Under the pieces are notes generated by a model. It searched no databases. It was not told where the DNA came from and was given only the letters and a program-made list of their open reading frames with translations. From Micromonospora sp. NBC_01740 (lineage in GTDB: Bacteria > Actinomycetota > Actinomycetes > Mycobacteriales > Micromonosporaceae): DNA of 64,000 nucleotides. Location: assembly GCF_035920365.1 (NCBI RefSeq), contig NZ_CP109150.1, forward strand, positions 3,038,001 to 3,102,000, given 5' to 3'. Position 1 is the stretch's first letter. Every line of letters begins with the position of its first letter. The position numbers and the translations under genes are program-made. Positions 34,871-44,019 of the stretch are shown here, piece by piece.

Positions 34871-35206
34871 ATGGGGGTGGACGTCGTCCTCTACCGGGCG
34901 GTCGGGGTGGGCTCCGACCGGCGGCGCCTCGTGCCGGCCGAGGTGCTGCCCGATCCCGACGACGTACTGCTGAACCTCGTCCGGCGCGTCCGTGGCACCG
35001 GGCGTACCCCTCTGCTCGACCGGGTGGATCCGGTCGGCGAGCTGGTGGTCCCTGCCGGCCAGGCGCCGCAGCTCCTCGCCGAGGTGCACTGCCTCGCCGA
35101 GGTGTCGCGGTCGACGCCGGAGCTGACGCACGTGCGCCGGCTGGACCGGTTGGCGCGGCGCTGCCGGCAGGACCGCGCGATGGAGATCCGCTTCGAGGGT
35201 GACTGA
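34871..35206 (+). CDS. Hypothetical protein, 111 residues
   Basis: I do not recognise the family. The protein starts Met-Gly-Val-Asp-Val-Val-Leu-Tyr-Arg-Ala-Val-Gly, is mixed alpha/beta in pattern with many charged residues, has no membrane segment or signal peptide, and ends in an Arg-rich helix followed by Ile-Arg-Phe-Glu-Gly-Asp. The ATG is supported by AAGGGGG 7 nt upstream and by coding-type third-position GC. It is convergent with dprA across only 7 bp and has the long repeat-rich gap behind it. Confidence 0.65.
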   Translation: MGVDVVLYRAVGVGSDRRRLVPAEVLPDPDDVLLNLVRRVRGTGRTPLLDRVDPVGELVVPAGQAPQLLAEVHCLAEVSRSTPELTHVRRLDRLARRCRQDRAMEIRFEGD

Positions 35207-35213
35207 CGGCGGT

Positions 35214-36422
35214 TCACGGTCCCCCCGGCGTCGCCGGTCGTCCGGCGGTCGCGTTCCCGGCCGGCGGGGGCGCGAGGGCGTACCCGTCGTCACGGCGGAG
35301 CACCAGGGCCAGTTCCTCGAGCATCGACAGCTTCCGCAGCGCGGTACGGACGGGCACCCCGGCCCGCGCGGCGAGGACGTCCACACCGACTGCGCCCCGG
35401 CGGGGCAACGCCTCGACGACGGCCCTCGCGTCGTCGTCGAGCAGGTCGGCCGGCTGCTGCGGACCGCGCGGTACGGGCGCCAGGTCGCCGATCCGCCCGA
35501 CCTCCTCCAGCACCTGCGCGACGCCGGTCACCAGCCGGGCTCTCGGATACTCCCGCAGCGTCTCGTGCGCGCCGACGGACATCGCCGACGTGACCGGGCC
35601 GGGCACCACCATGCTGGGCTTGCCCAGGGCGAGCGCCCGGTGGGTGGTCTGGGTGGCGCCGCTGCGGGCGGCCGCCTCCACCAGCACCGTGCCGAGGGTG
35701 CCCGCCGCGATCACCCGGTTGCGGATGAGGAACCGGGGCCGCAGCGGATCGGCTCCCGGCATCCACTCACTGACCAACAGCCCGGTGTCGGCGATCCGGT
35801 CGAACAACGCCGCGTTGCCCATCGGGTAGGGGCGGTCCACGCCGCAGGCGAGCACCGCTACGGTCAGGCCACCGGCGTTGAGCGCGCCCCGGTGGGCCGC
35901 GGCGTCGATGCCGAAGGCTCCGCCCGAGACGACGGTCCAGTCCCGGTCGGCCAGCCCGTAGCCGAGTTCCGTGGCGATGTGCGTGCCGTACCCGGTGGCG
36001 GCGCGAGCGCCGACGACCGCGACGGAGCGGTCGAACGCCTCTGCGAGTGGCCACGAGCCGCGTAGCCAGAAGCAGAGCGGCGGGGCGGTCTCGATGTCCA
36101 CCCGCCGGTAGGCGCCGGGCAGCCGGAGCCGGCGCAGGTCGCCGACCCGGACGGGCCACTCGTCGTCGCCGGGGACGACGATCCGGGCGCCGAGGCGGTC
36201 CGTGCGGGCCAGCGCCTCGGCCGCGACGGCCCGGGCGTCGCCGGCCGCGCAACGGGCCGCCACGGTGTTCCGCAGCGTCTCCTCCGGCGCGCCCCCGTCG
36301 AGCAGGAGGTCGAGCGCCGCCACCGGGCCGAGCCGGTCGACCAGCCGGTGCACCGACCAGGTGCCGGGCTCGGCGAGCCAGGTGAGCGCCACCCTGGCCA
36401 GGGTCTCCTCGTCGGTGCTCAC
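35214..36422 (-). CDS. dprA: DNA processing protein DprA
   Basis: A 402-residue protein that binds incoming single-stranded DNA and loads RecA in competent bacteria. An N-terminal helical domain is followed by the Rossmann-like core: Val-Ala-Val-Val-Gly-Ala-Arg-Ala-Ala-Thr-Gly-Tyr-Gly, Val-Ser-Gly-Gly-Ala-Phe-Gly-Ile-Asp-Ala-Ala-Ala-His, Ala-Cys-Gly-Val-Asp-Arg-Pro-Tyr-Pro and Arg-Asn-Arg-Val-Ile-Ala-Ala. A C-terminal winged helix (about 325-385) is present. The GTG start overlaps the yifB stop by 4 nt. Most actinomycetes are not known to be naturally competent, so its everyday role is unclear. Confidence 0.92.
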   Translation of the reverse strand: MSTDEETLARVALTWLAEPGTWSVHRLVDRLGPVAALDLLLDGGAPEETLRNTVAARCAAGDARAVAAEALARTDRLGARIVVPGDDEWPVRVGDLRRLRLPGAYRRVDIETAPPLCFWLRGSWPLAEAFDRSVAVVGARAATGYGTHIATELGYGLADRDWTVVSGGAFGIDAAAHRGALNAGGLTVAVLACGVDRPYPMGNAALFDRIADTGLLVSEWMPGADPLRPRFLIRNRVIAAGTLGTVLVEAAARSGATQTTHRALALGKPSMVVPGPVTSAMSVGAHETLREYPRARLVTGVAQVLEEVGRIGDLAPVPRGPQQPADLLDDDARAVVEALPRRGAVGVDVLAARAGVPVRTALRKLSMLEELALVLRRDDGYALAPPPAGNATAGRPATPGGP

Positions 36423-37939
36423 GTCGCGTCCCCCGTCCTGAGTTGGATGGCCTCCCGGACGTCCTCCCGGTCGGGGCGGTCCCGACCGTCCAGATCCGCG
36501 ATCGTCCAGGCCAGGCGGATGATGCGGTCGAAGCCCCGGGCCGACAGCGACCCGGCGTCCAGCCGGACCCGCAGCTCGGCCGTGTCCGGCCCGGGCAACC
36601 GCCACGGCGGGCGGCGCAGGTACGGGCCGGGTATCTCGGCGTTGAGCCGGTGACCGAGCACCGCCCAGCGGGTGGCCGCCGCCTGCCGGGCCACCGCCAC
36701 CCGCGCGGCGACGGTGGCGGAGGGCTCGCTGTCGACGGTGGCCTGCATCAGCTCGGCCGCGCGGACAGGTGGCAGCTTCACCTGCACGTCGATCCGGTCC
36801 AGCAACGGCCCGGAGAGCCGGCTGAGGTAGCGCCGCCGGGCCTGCGGCGGGCACTCGCAGTACGCGTCCCCGGCCGGCTTGGCGCACGGGCACGGGTTGG
36901 CCGCCAGCACCAACTGCGTACGGGCCGGGTACTCGGCGCCGCCCCGGCTGCGGACCAGCCGGACCCGGCCGTTCTCCAGCGGTTGGCGCAGCGCCTCCAG
37001 CGCGCCCCGGCTGAACTCGGGCGCCTCGTCGAGGAAGAGCACGCCCCGGTGGGCGAGCGAGATCGCGCCGGGGCGGGCCAGCCCGGAACCGCCGCCGACC
37101 AGCGACGGCACCGTCGCCGTGTGGTGCGGTGCCTGGAACGGCGGGCGGCGCAGCAGCCGGCCGCCCGGTGGCAGCAGCCCGGCGATGGAGTGCAGCGCGG
37201 TGACCTCCAGCGCGGCCTCGTCGTCCAGCTCGGGCAGGATCGACGGGAGGCGCTCGGCGAGCATGGTCTTGCCGGCTCCCGGCGGCCCGACCAGCGCCAG
37301 GTGGTGCCCGCCCGCCGCGGCCACCTCCAGTGCCCGCCGGCCCAGCCCCTGCCCGGCGACCTCGGCCAGGTCGGGCCCACCACCGGCCGGCGACGGGCCG
37401 TCCGGCTCCGGCTCGATCAGGGGCGCGCCGTCGCGGATGAAGCTGACCAGCCGGTGCAGCGTGTCGACCGCCCGCACCCGGACCCCGGGGACGACCGCCG
37501 CCTCGGCGGCGTTGCCGGCCGGGACGATCACCTTCCCGACGCCGGCCCGGGCGGCCGCGGCGACCATCGGCAGCACACCGCGCACCGGGCGGACCGTGCC
37601 GTCGAGGCCCAACTCGCCCAGGACCACCACGTGTTCCAGGGGCAGCAGCGGCAGCTCGCCGGAGCCGCCCAGCAGGGCCGCCGCGATCGCCAGGTCGAAC
37701 GCGGAGCCGAACTTCGGCAGGTCGGCCGGCAGCAGGTTGAGGGTGATCCGCCGGTTGGGCCACCGCTGACCGGAGTTGACCACGGCTGCGCGGACCCGGT
37801 CCCGGGCCTCGTGCAGGGCGGTGTCCGGCAGCCCCGAGATGACCACCGCCGGCAGGCCGGCGGCCAGGTCGGCCTCGACCTCCACCAGGTGCCCGGTGAG
37901 GCCCACCAGGCCCACGCAGAGCACCTTCGCGTAGCTCAC
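36419..37939 (-). CDS. YifB/ComM-like Mg-chelatase-type AAA ATPase
   Basis: A 506-residue AAA+ protein of the YifB (ComM) family. The N-terminal domain has the Lon-protease-like fold ([16 protein letters not shown]-x-Gly-Ser-Ala-Phe-Asp-Leu). The ATPase core has Walker A [10 protein letters not shown], Walker B Leu-Phe-Leu-Asp-Glu-Ala-Pro-Glu-Phe, and a Cys-rich insertion with Cys-Pro-Cys-Ala and Cys-Glu-Cys. ComM promotes branch migration in natural transformation. It lies between yraN and dprA, a widespread cluster. I start at GTG 37939, two residues before Tyr-Ala-Lys-Val. Confidence 0.9.
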   Translation of the reverse strand: MSYAKVLCVGLVGLTGHLVEVEADLAAGLPAVVISGLPDTALHEARDRVRAAVVNSGQRWPNRRITLNLLPADLPKFGSAFDLAIAAALLGGSGELPLLPLEHVVVLGELGLDGTVRPVRGVLPMVAAAARAGVGKVIVPAGNAAEAAVVPGVRVRAVDTLHRLVSFIRDGAPLIEPEPDGPSPAGGGPDLAEVAGQGLGRRALEVAAAGGHHLALVGPPGAGKTMLAERLPSILPELDDEAALEVTALHSIAGLLPPGGRLLRRPPFQAPHHTATVPSLVGGGSGLARPGAISLAHRGVLFLDEAPEFSRGALEALRQPLENGRVRLVRSRGGAEYPARTQLVLAANPCPCAKPAGDAYCECPPQARRRYLSRLSGPLLDRIDVQVKLPPVRAAELMQATVDSEPSATVAARVAVARQAAATRWAVLGHRLNAEIPGPYLRRPPWRLPGPDTAELRVRLDAGSLSARGFDRIIRLAWTIADLDGRDRPDREDVREAIQLRTGDAT

Positions 37940-37991
37940 GACGCCACCCGCCGTCGCTCGACGCCGCACCCGGTCCGGTCGGGTCCGCCCA

Positions 37992-38351
37992 TCAGAACGC
38001 CCCCTTGAGGTGCTCGACCCGGGCGGCGCCGGCGCCGGTCAGGCGTACGGAGACGACGTCGAAGCGCACCTCGTCGGCGGTGGTGCCGGTGTCGGCGAGC
38101 CACCGGGCGGCGAGCCCGCGCAGCCGCCGCGCCTTGGCCGGTACGACCGCCTCCGCAGGCGACCCGTACTCGTCGGTGCGGCGGGTCTTCACCTCGCAGA
38201 AGGCGAGCACCGGCCCGTCCCAGGCGATGATGTCGATCTCTCCGGCCGGGCAGCGCCAGTTCCGGGCCACCGGGCGCAGTCCCGCCCCGATCAGGTGCCG
38301 GACGGCGCACCGCTCCCCGTACGCGCCGACCGCCTGGTTCCGCTTCGTCAT
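37992..38351 (-). CDS. YraN-family nuclease-fold protein
   Basis: A 119-residue protein of the YraN/UPF0102 family with a restriction-endonuclease-like fold. The key residues are visible in Gly-Glu-Ile-Asp-Ile-Ile-Ala-Trp-Asp and Leu-Ala-Phe-Cys-Glu-Val-Lys-Thr-Arg (Glu, Asp, Glu-x-Lys). The N-terminus is [11 protein letters not shown]. I start at the ATG at 38349-38351; further upstream codons look like intergenic sequence. It is first in yraN-yifB-dprA. Nuclease activity is inferred from fold only. Confidence 0.88.
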   Translation of the reverse strand: MTKRNQAVGAYGERCAVRHLIGAGLRPVARNWRCPAGEIDIIAWDGPVLAFCEVKTRRTDEYGSPAEAVVPAKARRLRGLAARWLADTGTTADEVRFDVVSVRLTGAGAARVEHLKGAF

Positions 38352-38646
38352 GTCCGGCACGGTGCACCCGGCGGGCGGGCAGCCGCCGCCCCGTGCCCCG
38401 GAAACTGTGGACGACGGGCACACTGTGGACGAACGGACGATCATGCCCTCGTCGTGCTATGCGGTCCGCCTCGGTGGACCGCCGCCACGAGCCACCGCGT
38501 TCGGCGCTGAGCTGGGCCTGCCCGCCCGCCGCCGTCCCCGCCGCCGCCGTCCCCGGCCAGCGGCGGCGGGTGACCGGTGCTCCCGGTGGCGCGGATGTCC
38601 CGGGGGCGAATGGCGCCCGTGGAGCCGGTCGCATACCGTGCCGGAC
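38352..38646. other. Divergent gap with paired TGTGGACGA sites
   Basis: A 295-bp gap between yraN (minus) and the repeat membrane protein gene (plus). It holds two exact TGTGGACGA sequences, 38406-38414 and 38424-38432, 18 bp apart. They resemble DnaA boxes in one orientation. The rest is GC-rich with no gene I can support. Confidence 0.45.
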
Positions 38647-39939
38647 GTGGACGGACGACGGAACTTTGTCGAAGATCAGGAGTCGCGCTGGTATCCGGCC
38701 GACCGCGACCGTGACCGTGACCGTGAGAGCGGCTACGGGGAGGCGGACTGGCGCGGTCCGGCCGAGAGCCGGTACCGGGACGACGACCTGAACGCCCCCG
38801 AGCAGCGCCGGTCCGCCGAGGACGGCCGCTACGGTGACTCCACGGGAACCCGACGCGGCGAACCAGGACGCTTCGGCACGTCGGCGGAGCCCGACTCCGG
38901 GCGCTTCGCGGCCGTCGAGCCCGACTCCGGCCGGTTCGGCGCCGTCGAGCCCGACTCGGGGCGTTTCGCGGCCGTCGACACCGACCGGGGCCGCTTCGGC
39001 GGGTCGGAGGACTCGGGCCGGTTCGCGGCCACGGGACGGGAGGACCCGAGCCGGTTCGCCGTGCCGGGACCGGAGGATTCCGGCCGGTTCGCCGTCACCG
39101 GCCCCGAGGATTCGGGCCGGTTCCCCGCCACGGGATCGGAGCCCGGGAGGTTCGGCGAGGCCGATTCGGGGCGCTTCGCGGCGGTGCCGCCGCTCGGGGA
39201 GGCCCGGTCGGAGACCGAGGGATACCGGACGAGCCGCTCGCGCCGGGCCGAGTCGGACCCGGACGTCTCCGGGGAACTGCCCGGCGACCGCCCGGGCCGG
39301 CGCGCCGCCCGGGAGTCGAGGGAGGCCCGCGACGCGCTGTCGACGTCGGGCGTCGACGCGCTGGCCGGGGCGGGACCCGTCGAGCGGACCGCGGAGCCGG
39401 CCCGCCCGGCCCCGCTGGGCGGCTACCCGATCGTCGCGCCCGGTCGGGTGGCCGAGGCCGCGAGCGCGGCGGAGACGCCGGTCGACGAGCCCGTCCGGCC
39501 GGTCGAGCCCCCGCACCCGCTGGAGATGCCGACCGGGCCGATGCCGCCGATCGCGCCCCGCGGCGACCTCGCGCCGGGGGAGCTGCCGGCGTACCCGCCG
39601 GTGGTCGCCCCGCTTCCGGGAACGCCGGCGGGCGACGGGGTCTACCGGACGCGGCGGCCGGCGCTGGCCGCGCTCTTCACCCTGCTGGTCCTGGTGTTCG
39701 AGGTGCCCGCGATGCGGGTGCTGCTCAACGGCGTGACCGGCGACCCGGTCTCGACGGCTGACGTCGTGGTGGGGATCTTCCTGGTCTGCGGCCTGCCGAT
39801 CTTCGCGATCGGCCTGTACGGGCTGCGCACCGGCGGGCTGTCGCTCGCGGAGGGGAACCGGGGCTGGCTGCGTCCGCCGACGGCGTACCTGACCGTGGGC
39901 CTGGTGCTCTTCGTCGCCGCCGCGCTCGCGGTCCGCTGA
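38647..39939 (+). CDS. Membrane protein with Asp-Ser-Gly-Arg-Phe repeats
   Basis: A 430-residue protein that I cannot place in a named family. Residues 1-330 are a hydrophilic, Arg/Asp/Pro-rich region. Within it about ten copies of (Glu/Pro)-Asp-Ser-Gly-Arg-Phe-Ala occur between residues 80 and 180. The C-terminal 100 residues carry three hydrophobic helices (about 338-360, 375-395, 413-429). This gives a long cytoplasmic, probably disordered, head on a small membrane domain. I chose the GTG at 38647 because TACCGT ends 7 nt before it; GTG 38638 is an alternative. Function is unknown. Confidence 0.7.
   Translation: MDGRRNFVEDQESRWYPADRDRDRDRESGYGEADWRGPAESRYRDDDLNAPEQRRSAEDGRYGDSTGTRRGEPGRFGTSAEPDSGRFAAVEPDSGRFGAVEPDSGRFAAVDTDRGRFGGSEDSGRFAATGREDPSRFAVPGPEDSGRFAVTGPEDSGRFPATGSEPGRFGEADSGRFAAVPPLGEARSETEGYRTSRSRRAESDPDVSGELPGDRPGRRAARESREARDALSTSGVDALAGAGPVERTAEPARPAPLGGYPIVAPGRVAEAASAAETPVDEPVRPVEPPHPLEMPTGPMPPIAPRGDLAPGELPAYPPVVAPLPGTPAGDGVYRTRRPALAALFTLLVLVFEVPAMRVLLNGVTGDPVSTADVVVGIFLVCGLPIFAIGLYGLRTGGLSLAEGNRGWLRPPTAYLTVGLVLFVAAALAVR
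38887..39183 (+). repeat. 30-bp-based repeats encoding Asp-Ser-Gly-Arg-Phe units
   Basis: The first units at 38887-38916, 38917-38946 and 38947-38976 are near-identical 30-bp blocks encoding [10 protein letters not shown]. Later units diverge in length and sequence but keep the Ser-Gly-Arg-Phe core. Confidence 0.8.
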
Positions 39940-40021
39940 CCCTCGACCGTCAGGACCGCCCCGCCTGACGGCTGGCTCCGGCTGGGGCGGGCGCGCCGAG
40001 TGCCGGAAATGGGCGTTCCGA
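39940..40021. other. Start of the gap before rpsB
   Basis: The first part of a 309-bp gap. It contains a short inverted pair CGTCAGG/CCTGACG near 39949-39969, which might help end the preceding transcript. The gap continues with a strong hairpin and then the rpsB leader. No gene is visible. Confidence 0.35.
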
Positions 40022-40061
40022 CCCCTTCCCCGCACCCGAGGCATCGGGGGCGGGGAAGGGG
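40022..40061 (+). terminator. Strong hairpin between the membrane gene and rpsB
   Basis: Arms 40022-40039 and 40044-40061 pair over 18 bp with one mismatch around a GGCA loop. TACACT follows at 40064-40069 and could be the -10 of the rpsB promoter. If so, the hairpin lies just upstream of the start site and acts as a terminator for the previous gene. Confidence 0.65.
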
Positions 40062-40069
40062 CGTACACT

Positions 40070-40248
40070 GGTCGACTGGCGACCGCCTCGCGCGGTCGAC
40101 CTCGCGCGCCCTCTCCACGAGTCGTCGTGGGGCGACGGCCTCCCTGGTCCCGATCTTGGTCGGGCCCGCCATGGCCGCCGACCGGGCGCCAGGACGCCCG
40201 GCCGCCTGGCCGGGCGGGACAACCAGGGACCACGAGGAGTACCCCACC
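40070..40248 (+). other. rpsB leader region
   Basis: About 180 bp between the possible -10 and the rpsB ATG. It folds easily: CCGGGCG(CCAGGA)CGCCCGG near 40183 is one clear hairpin. An S2-responsive leader is possible by analogy with other bacteria, but I do not recognise a named RNA motif. GAGGAG lies 9 nt before the ATG. Confidence 0.35.
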
Positions 40249-41199
40249 ATGGCCGTCGTGACCATGCGTCAGCTGCTGGAGAGCGGTGTCCACTTCGGGC
40301 ACCAGACCCGGCGCTGGAACCCGAAGATGAAGCGTTTCATCTTCACCGAGCGCAACGGTATCTACATCATCGACCTGCGCCAGACCCTCGACTACATCGA
40401 GAAGGCCTACGCGTTCGTGCGCGGGACCGTCGCCGAGGGTGGCAGCATCCTCTTCGTCGGCACCAAGAAGCAGGCCCAGGAGGCCATCGCCGAGCAGGCG
40501 ACCCGGGTCGGTCAGCCCTACGTCAACCACCGCTGGCTCGGCGGCATGCTGACCAACTTCCAGACGGTCTACAAGCGGCTCCAGCGGATGAAGGAGCTTG
40601 AGGCCCTGGGTGACCTGAGCGGCACCGCCGCCGGGTACACCAAGAAGGAGACCCTGCAGCTCTCCCGCGAGAAGATCAAGCTGACCCGCACGCTCGGCGG
40701 TCTGCGGGACATGCAGAAGCTCCCGGCCGCGATCTGGGTGGTCGACACCAAGAAGGAGCACATCGCCGTCGACGAGGCCCGCAAGCTGGGCATCCCGGTC
40801 ATCGCGGTGCTCGACACCAACTGCGACCCGGACGAGGTCGACTTCCCGATCCCGGGCAACGACGACGCGATCCGCTCGGCCGAGCTGCTGACCAAGGTCG
40901 TGGCCGCCGCCGTCGCCGACGGCCTGATCGCCCGTTCCGGCCGTCGTCGCGGCAGCGACGAGAAGCCGGAGCCGGGCGTCGCCTCCGACGAGCCGCTGGC
41001 CGAGTGGGAGCGCGAGCTGCTCGAGGAGCCGAAGAAGGCCGACGAGCAGGCCCCGCAGGCCGAGCAGGCCCAGCCGGTCGAGCAGGCCCCGCAGGCTGAG
41101 CAGGCCCCGCAGGCTGAGCAGGCCCCGCAGGCTGAGCAGGCTGAGCAGGCCCCGCAGGCCCAGCCGGTCGAACAGCCGGCGACCGCCGCCGCGGAGTGA
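40249..41199 (+). CDS. rpsB: Ribosomal protein S2 with extended tail
   Basis: A 316-residue 30S protein. The conserved core (about 1-240) contains [24 protein letters not shown] and [15 protein letters not shown]. After it come about 50 residues of Gln/Ala/Glu/Pro repeats (Glu-Gln-Ala-Pro-Gln-Ala). E. coli S2 has 241 residues, so the tail is a lineage-specific addition. tsf follows, as in nearly all bacteria. Confidence 0.97.
   Translation: MAVVTMRQLLESGVHFGHQTRRWNPKMKRFIFTERNGIYIIDLRQTLDYIEKAYAFVRGTVAEGGSILFVGTKKQAQEAIAEQATRVGQPYVNHRWLGGMLTNFQTVYKRLQRMKELEALGDLSGTAAGYTKKETLQLSREKIKLTRTLGGLRDMQKLPAAIWVVDTKKEHIAVDEARKLGIPVIAVLDTNCDPDEVDFPIPGNDDAIRSAELLTKVVAAAVADGLIARSGRRRGSDEKPEPGVASDEPLAEWERELLEEPKKADEQAPQAEQAQPVEQAPQAEQAPQAEQAPQAEQAEQAPQAQPVEQPATAAAE
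41044..41160 (+). repeat. 18-bp tandem repeat encoding the S2 tail
   Basis: Units of 18 bp (Glu-Gln-Ala-Pro-Gln-Ala) run through 41044-41160. Three copies at 41080-41133 are identical, one unit is a variant, and one is a half unit. Confidence 0.88.
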
Positions 41200-41211
41200 C
41201 CGCACCGCCGC

Positions 41212-41245
41212 CTCCCCGCCGCCCGGTCTCCCGGGCGGCGGGGAG
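41212..41245 (+). terminator. Hairpin between rpsB and tsf
   Basis: Perfect 15-bp arms (41212-41226, 41231-41245) surround a TCTC loop directly after the rpsB stop. It could reduce read-through into tsf, which in many bacteria is expressed less than or differently from rpsB. Confidence 0.65.
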
Positions 41246-41334
41246 CGGCAGGTACGCCGGGCACGTCGCGCCCGGATCCGGGTAACCGGCACCAGGACCA
41301 ACCCACCCGCAGTCTCAACACCGAAGAGAGAGCC

Positions 41335-42165
41335 ATGTCCAACTTCACCGCCGCGGACGTCAAGAAGCTCCGCGACCTCACCGGCGCCGGCATGATGGAC
41401 TGCAAGAAGGCGCTGACCGAGGCCGAGGGCGACTTCGACAAGGCCGTCGAGATCCTGCGCGTCAAGGGCGCCAAGGACGTCGGCAAGCGGGCCGGCCGTA
41501 CGGCCGCCAACGGTCTGATCGCCCACTCCGGCAAGGCGCTGCTCGAACTCAACTGCGAGACCGACTTCGTCGCCAAGACCGACGCGTTCATCGAGCTGGC
41601 TCAGCAGCTGGTGGAGCACGGCGAGCGCAGCGGCGTCGGCACCGCCGAGGAGCTGCTCGCCACCGAGCTGGACGGCAAGACCGTCGCCGACCTGGTGCAG
41701 GAGCAGTCCGCCAAGATCGGCGAGAAGCTCGTCCTGAACCGGTTCGCCAAGCTCGACGGCACCACCGCCGTCTACCTGCACCGCAAGAGCCAGGACCTGC
41801 CCCCGGCGGTCGGCGTGCTCGTGCAGTACACCAGCACGGCCGGCGACGAGGCGTCCGACTCGGACGCCCGGGGCGTGGCGATGCAGATCGCCGCCATGCG
41901 GCCGAAGTTCCTCACCCGGGACGAGGTGCCGGCCGACGTCGTCGAGTCCGAGCGGCGCATCGCCGAGCAGACCGCCCGCGAGGAGAACAAGCCCGAGGCG
42001 GCCCTGCCGAAGATCGTCGAGGGTCGGGTGAACGCGTTCTTCAAGGACTACGTCCTGCTCGAGCAGGCGTCGGTCGCCGACAACAAGAAGTCGGTGAAGC
42101 AGCTGCTGGCCGATGCCGGCATCGAGGTCACCCGCTTCGTGCGGTTCGAGGTCGGCCAGGCCTGA
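41335..42165 (+). CDS. tsf: Elongation factor Ts
   Basis: A 276-residue nucleotide exchange factor for EF-Tu. The N-terminal UBA-like domain has [19 protein letters not shown]. The core has the Thr-Asp-Phe-Val motif as Cys-Glu-Thr-Asp-Phe-Val-Ala-Lys and two further subdomains. Length and motifs are normal. It ends Phe-Val-Arg-Phe-Glu-Val-Gly-Gln-Ala. Confidence 0.97.
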   Translation: MSNFTAADVKKLRDLTGAGMMDCKKALTEAEGDFDKAVEILRVKGAKDVGKRAGRTAANGLIAHSGKALLELNCETDFVAKTDAFIELAQQLVEHGERSGVGTAEELLATELDGKTVADLVQEQSAKIGEKLVLNRFAKLDGTTAVYLHRKSQDLPPAVGVLVQYTSTAGDEASDSDARGVAMQIAAMRPKFLTRDEVPADVVESERRIAEQTAREENKPEAALPKIVEGRVNAFFKDYVLLEQASVADNKKSVKQLLADAGIEVTRFVRFEVGQA

Positions 42166-42205
42166 GCCGCCCCGGGCGCTCTGCGCCCCGCGGGCAGGGA
42201 ACGTC

Positions 42206-42253
42206 GACGAGGAGGCCGCCGGTGTACGTGACAGGCACCGCGGCCTCCTCGTC
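42206..42253 (+). terminator. Terminator after tsf
   Basis: Arms 42206-42224 and 42236-42253 pair over 18 positions with one bulged base and an 11-nt loop. TAGGGT at 42257-42262 immediately downstream could be the -10 for pyrH. Confidence 0.7.
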
Positions 42254-42324
42254 ACATAGGGTCGGCTACGGCAGTTTCGCGGTACGCGGCGTACGGGACG
42301 TGCGCATGGGGAAGGGCGGGGCGG

Positions 42325-43092
42325 ATGACGCAGGTTGTGAGTGACCGGAGTCTGGCGGCGGACGATCCGACGGCGCCACCCCCCGGTCGGGCCCGCCGGG
42401 TGGTGCTGAAGCTCTCCGGTGAGGTGTTCGGCGGGGGCGCGATCGGGGTGGACCCGGACGTCGTGCAGGCCATCGCCCGGCAGATCGCCACCGTGGTCCG
42501 CCGCGGCGTGCAGGTCTCGGTGGTGGTCGGCGGCGGCAACTTCTTCCGGGGCGCGGAGTTGCAGAAGCGCGGCATGGACCGCGCCCGGGCCGACTACATG
42601 GGCATGCTCGGCACCGTGATGAACTGCCTCGCGTTGCAGGACTTCCTGGAGAAGGAGGGCATCGAGACGCGCGTGCAGAGCGCGATCACGATGGCCCAGG
42701 TCGCCGAGCCGTACATCCCGCTGCGCGCCATCCGGCACCTGGAGAAGGGCCGCGTGGTGATCTTTGGCGCGGGCGCCGGCATGCCGTACTTCTCCACCGA
42801 CACCGTGGCTGCCCAGCGGGCCCTGGAGATCCGTGCCGACGTGGTGCTGATGAGCAAGAACGGCGTGGACGGCGTCTACACCGCCGACCCGCGGATCGAC
42901 CCGACCGCCAGCAAGTTCGACTCGATCACCTTCTCCGAGGTGCTGCGGCGTAACCTGCGGGTCGCCGACGCCGCCGCGTTCAGCCTGTGCATGGAGAACG
43001 GCCTGCCGATGCTGGTCTTCGGCGCGCAGGGCGACGACACCATCATCCGGGCCGTGGGTGGCGACAAGATCGGCACCCTGATCACCGCCTGA
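42325..43092 (+). CDS. pyrH: UMP kinase
   Basis: A 255-residue hexameric kinase of the amino-acid-kinase fold that makes UDP from UMP. Visible motifs are [34 protein letters not shown] and Lys-Asn-Gly-Val-Asp-Gly-Val-Tyr. The N-terminal 24 residues before the first strand are an actinobacterial extension; the ATG at 42325 or the GTG at 42340 may be used. frr follows, as usual. Confidence 0.96.
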   Translation: MTQVVSDRSLAADDPTAPPPGRARRVVLKLSGEVFGGGAIGVDPDVVQAIARQIATVVRRGVQVSVVVGGGNFFRGAELQKRGMDRARADYMGMLGTVMNCLALQDFLEKEGIETRVQSAITMAQVAEPYIPLRAIRHLEKGRVVIFGAGAGMPYFSTDTVAAQRALEIRADVVLMSKNGVDGVYTADPRIDPTASKFDSITFSEVLRRNLRVADAAAFSLCMENGLPMLVFGAQGDDTIIRAVGGDKIGTLITA

Positions 43093-43167
43093 GCGGTCCG
43101 ACCCGACCTCAGCGGTCCCTCCGACACGACAAGCCCACGACGAGCACAGAAGGAGGCGAGGAGACCG

Positions 43168-43725
43168 GTGATCGACGACACCCTCCTCGAGGCCGAGGAG
43201 AAGATGGAGCGTGCGATCGAGCACGCCAAGGAGGAGTTCGGCGCGATCCGCACCGGTCGCGCCAACGCCGCCATGTTCTCCAAGATCATCATCGACTACT
43301 ACGGCAGCCCCACGCCGCTGCCCCAGATGGCGTCCATCGGGGTTCCCGAGCCGCGCATGGTGATCATCAAGCCGTACGACAACTCGCAGATCAACGCCAT
43401 GGAGAAGGCGATCCGCGACTCCGACCTCGGCGCCAACCCGAACAACGAGGGCAACCAGCTCCGCATCCTGCTCCCGCAGATGACCGAGGAGCGCCGCCGA
43501 GAGATGATCAAGGTCGCCCGGCACAAGGGTGAGGAGGCCAAGGTGGCCATCCGCAACATCCGCCGCAAGGGCAAGGAGGAGCTGGACCGGCTCGTCAAGG
43601 ACGGCGAGGTCGGCGAGGACGACGGCCGCCGCGCCGAGAAGGAACTCGACGACCTGACCCAGCGCTTCGTCGCCGCCGTCGACGACCTGGTCAAGCACAA
43701 GGAGAACGAGCTTCTCGAGGTGTGA
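43168..43725 (+). CDS. frr: Ribosome recycling factor
   Basis: A 185-residue factor that, with EF-G, splits post-termination ribosomes. It contains [31 protein letters not shown] and Glu-Glu-Arg-Arg-Arg-Glu-Met-Ile-Lys. The length is exactly typical. The GTG start has GAGGAG just upstream. Confidence 0.97.
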   Translation: MIDDTLLEAEEKMERAIEHAKEEFGAIRTGRANAAMFSKIIIDYYGSPTPLPQMASIGVPEPRMVIIKPYDNSQINAMEKAIRDSDLGANPNNEGNQLRILLPQMTEERRREMIKVARHKGEEAKVAIRNIRRKGKEELDRLVKDGEVGEDDGRRAEKELDDLTQRFVAAVDDLVKHKENELLEV

Positions 43726-43761
43726 AACGTGCGCCGGCACTCCGCCGGCGACGACGACGTC

Positions 43762-43811
43762 GTGGCACCGGCGCTCCACCGCCCGATCCCGGGCGGCGGG
43801 CCCGGTGCCAC
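43762..43811 (+). terminator. Long imperfect hairpin after frr
   Basis: The core pairs GTGGCACCGG (43762-43771) with CCGGTGCCAC (43802-43811) and CCGCCCG (43779-43785) with CGGGCGG (43790-43796). Weaker complementarity continues outward to about 43733 and 43832, so nearly 100 bp can fold into one structure. A TAGGCT at 43867-43872 could start the cdsA transcript after it. Confidence 0.6.
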
Positions 43812-44019
43812 CGTCGTCGGCGGGCCGGCACGGGGCCGGTCGGACGTGAGGGATCGGCGGGTGCAGTAGGCTCGGCAGGATTCCCGGCACCCTGCGGTGA
43901 ATGGTGGGAATCGGCCGGCCGTCGGGCGGGTCAACCGGACGGAACAGTCGCGCGGGTAGGGGAATGGTTGTGGTTGTGCGTCAGCTGGTGGATCTCGTAC
44001 CGGTCCCGCTCGGTGCGTG

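Noticed and set aside
37936..43890. A minus-strand open frame of almost 2000 codons across rpsB-tsf-pyrH-frr
   Set aside because: It is the GC-rich antisense shadow of well-identified genes on the plus strand. Its sequence is low-complexity Arg/Gly/Ala/Leu with no domain.
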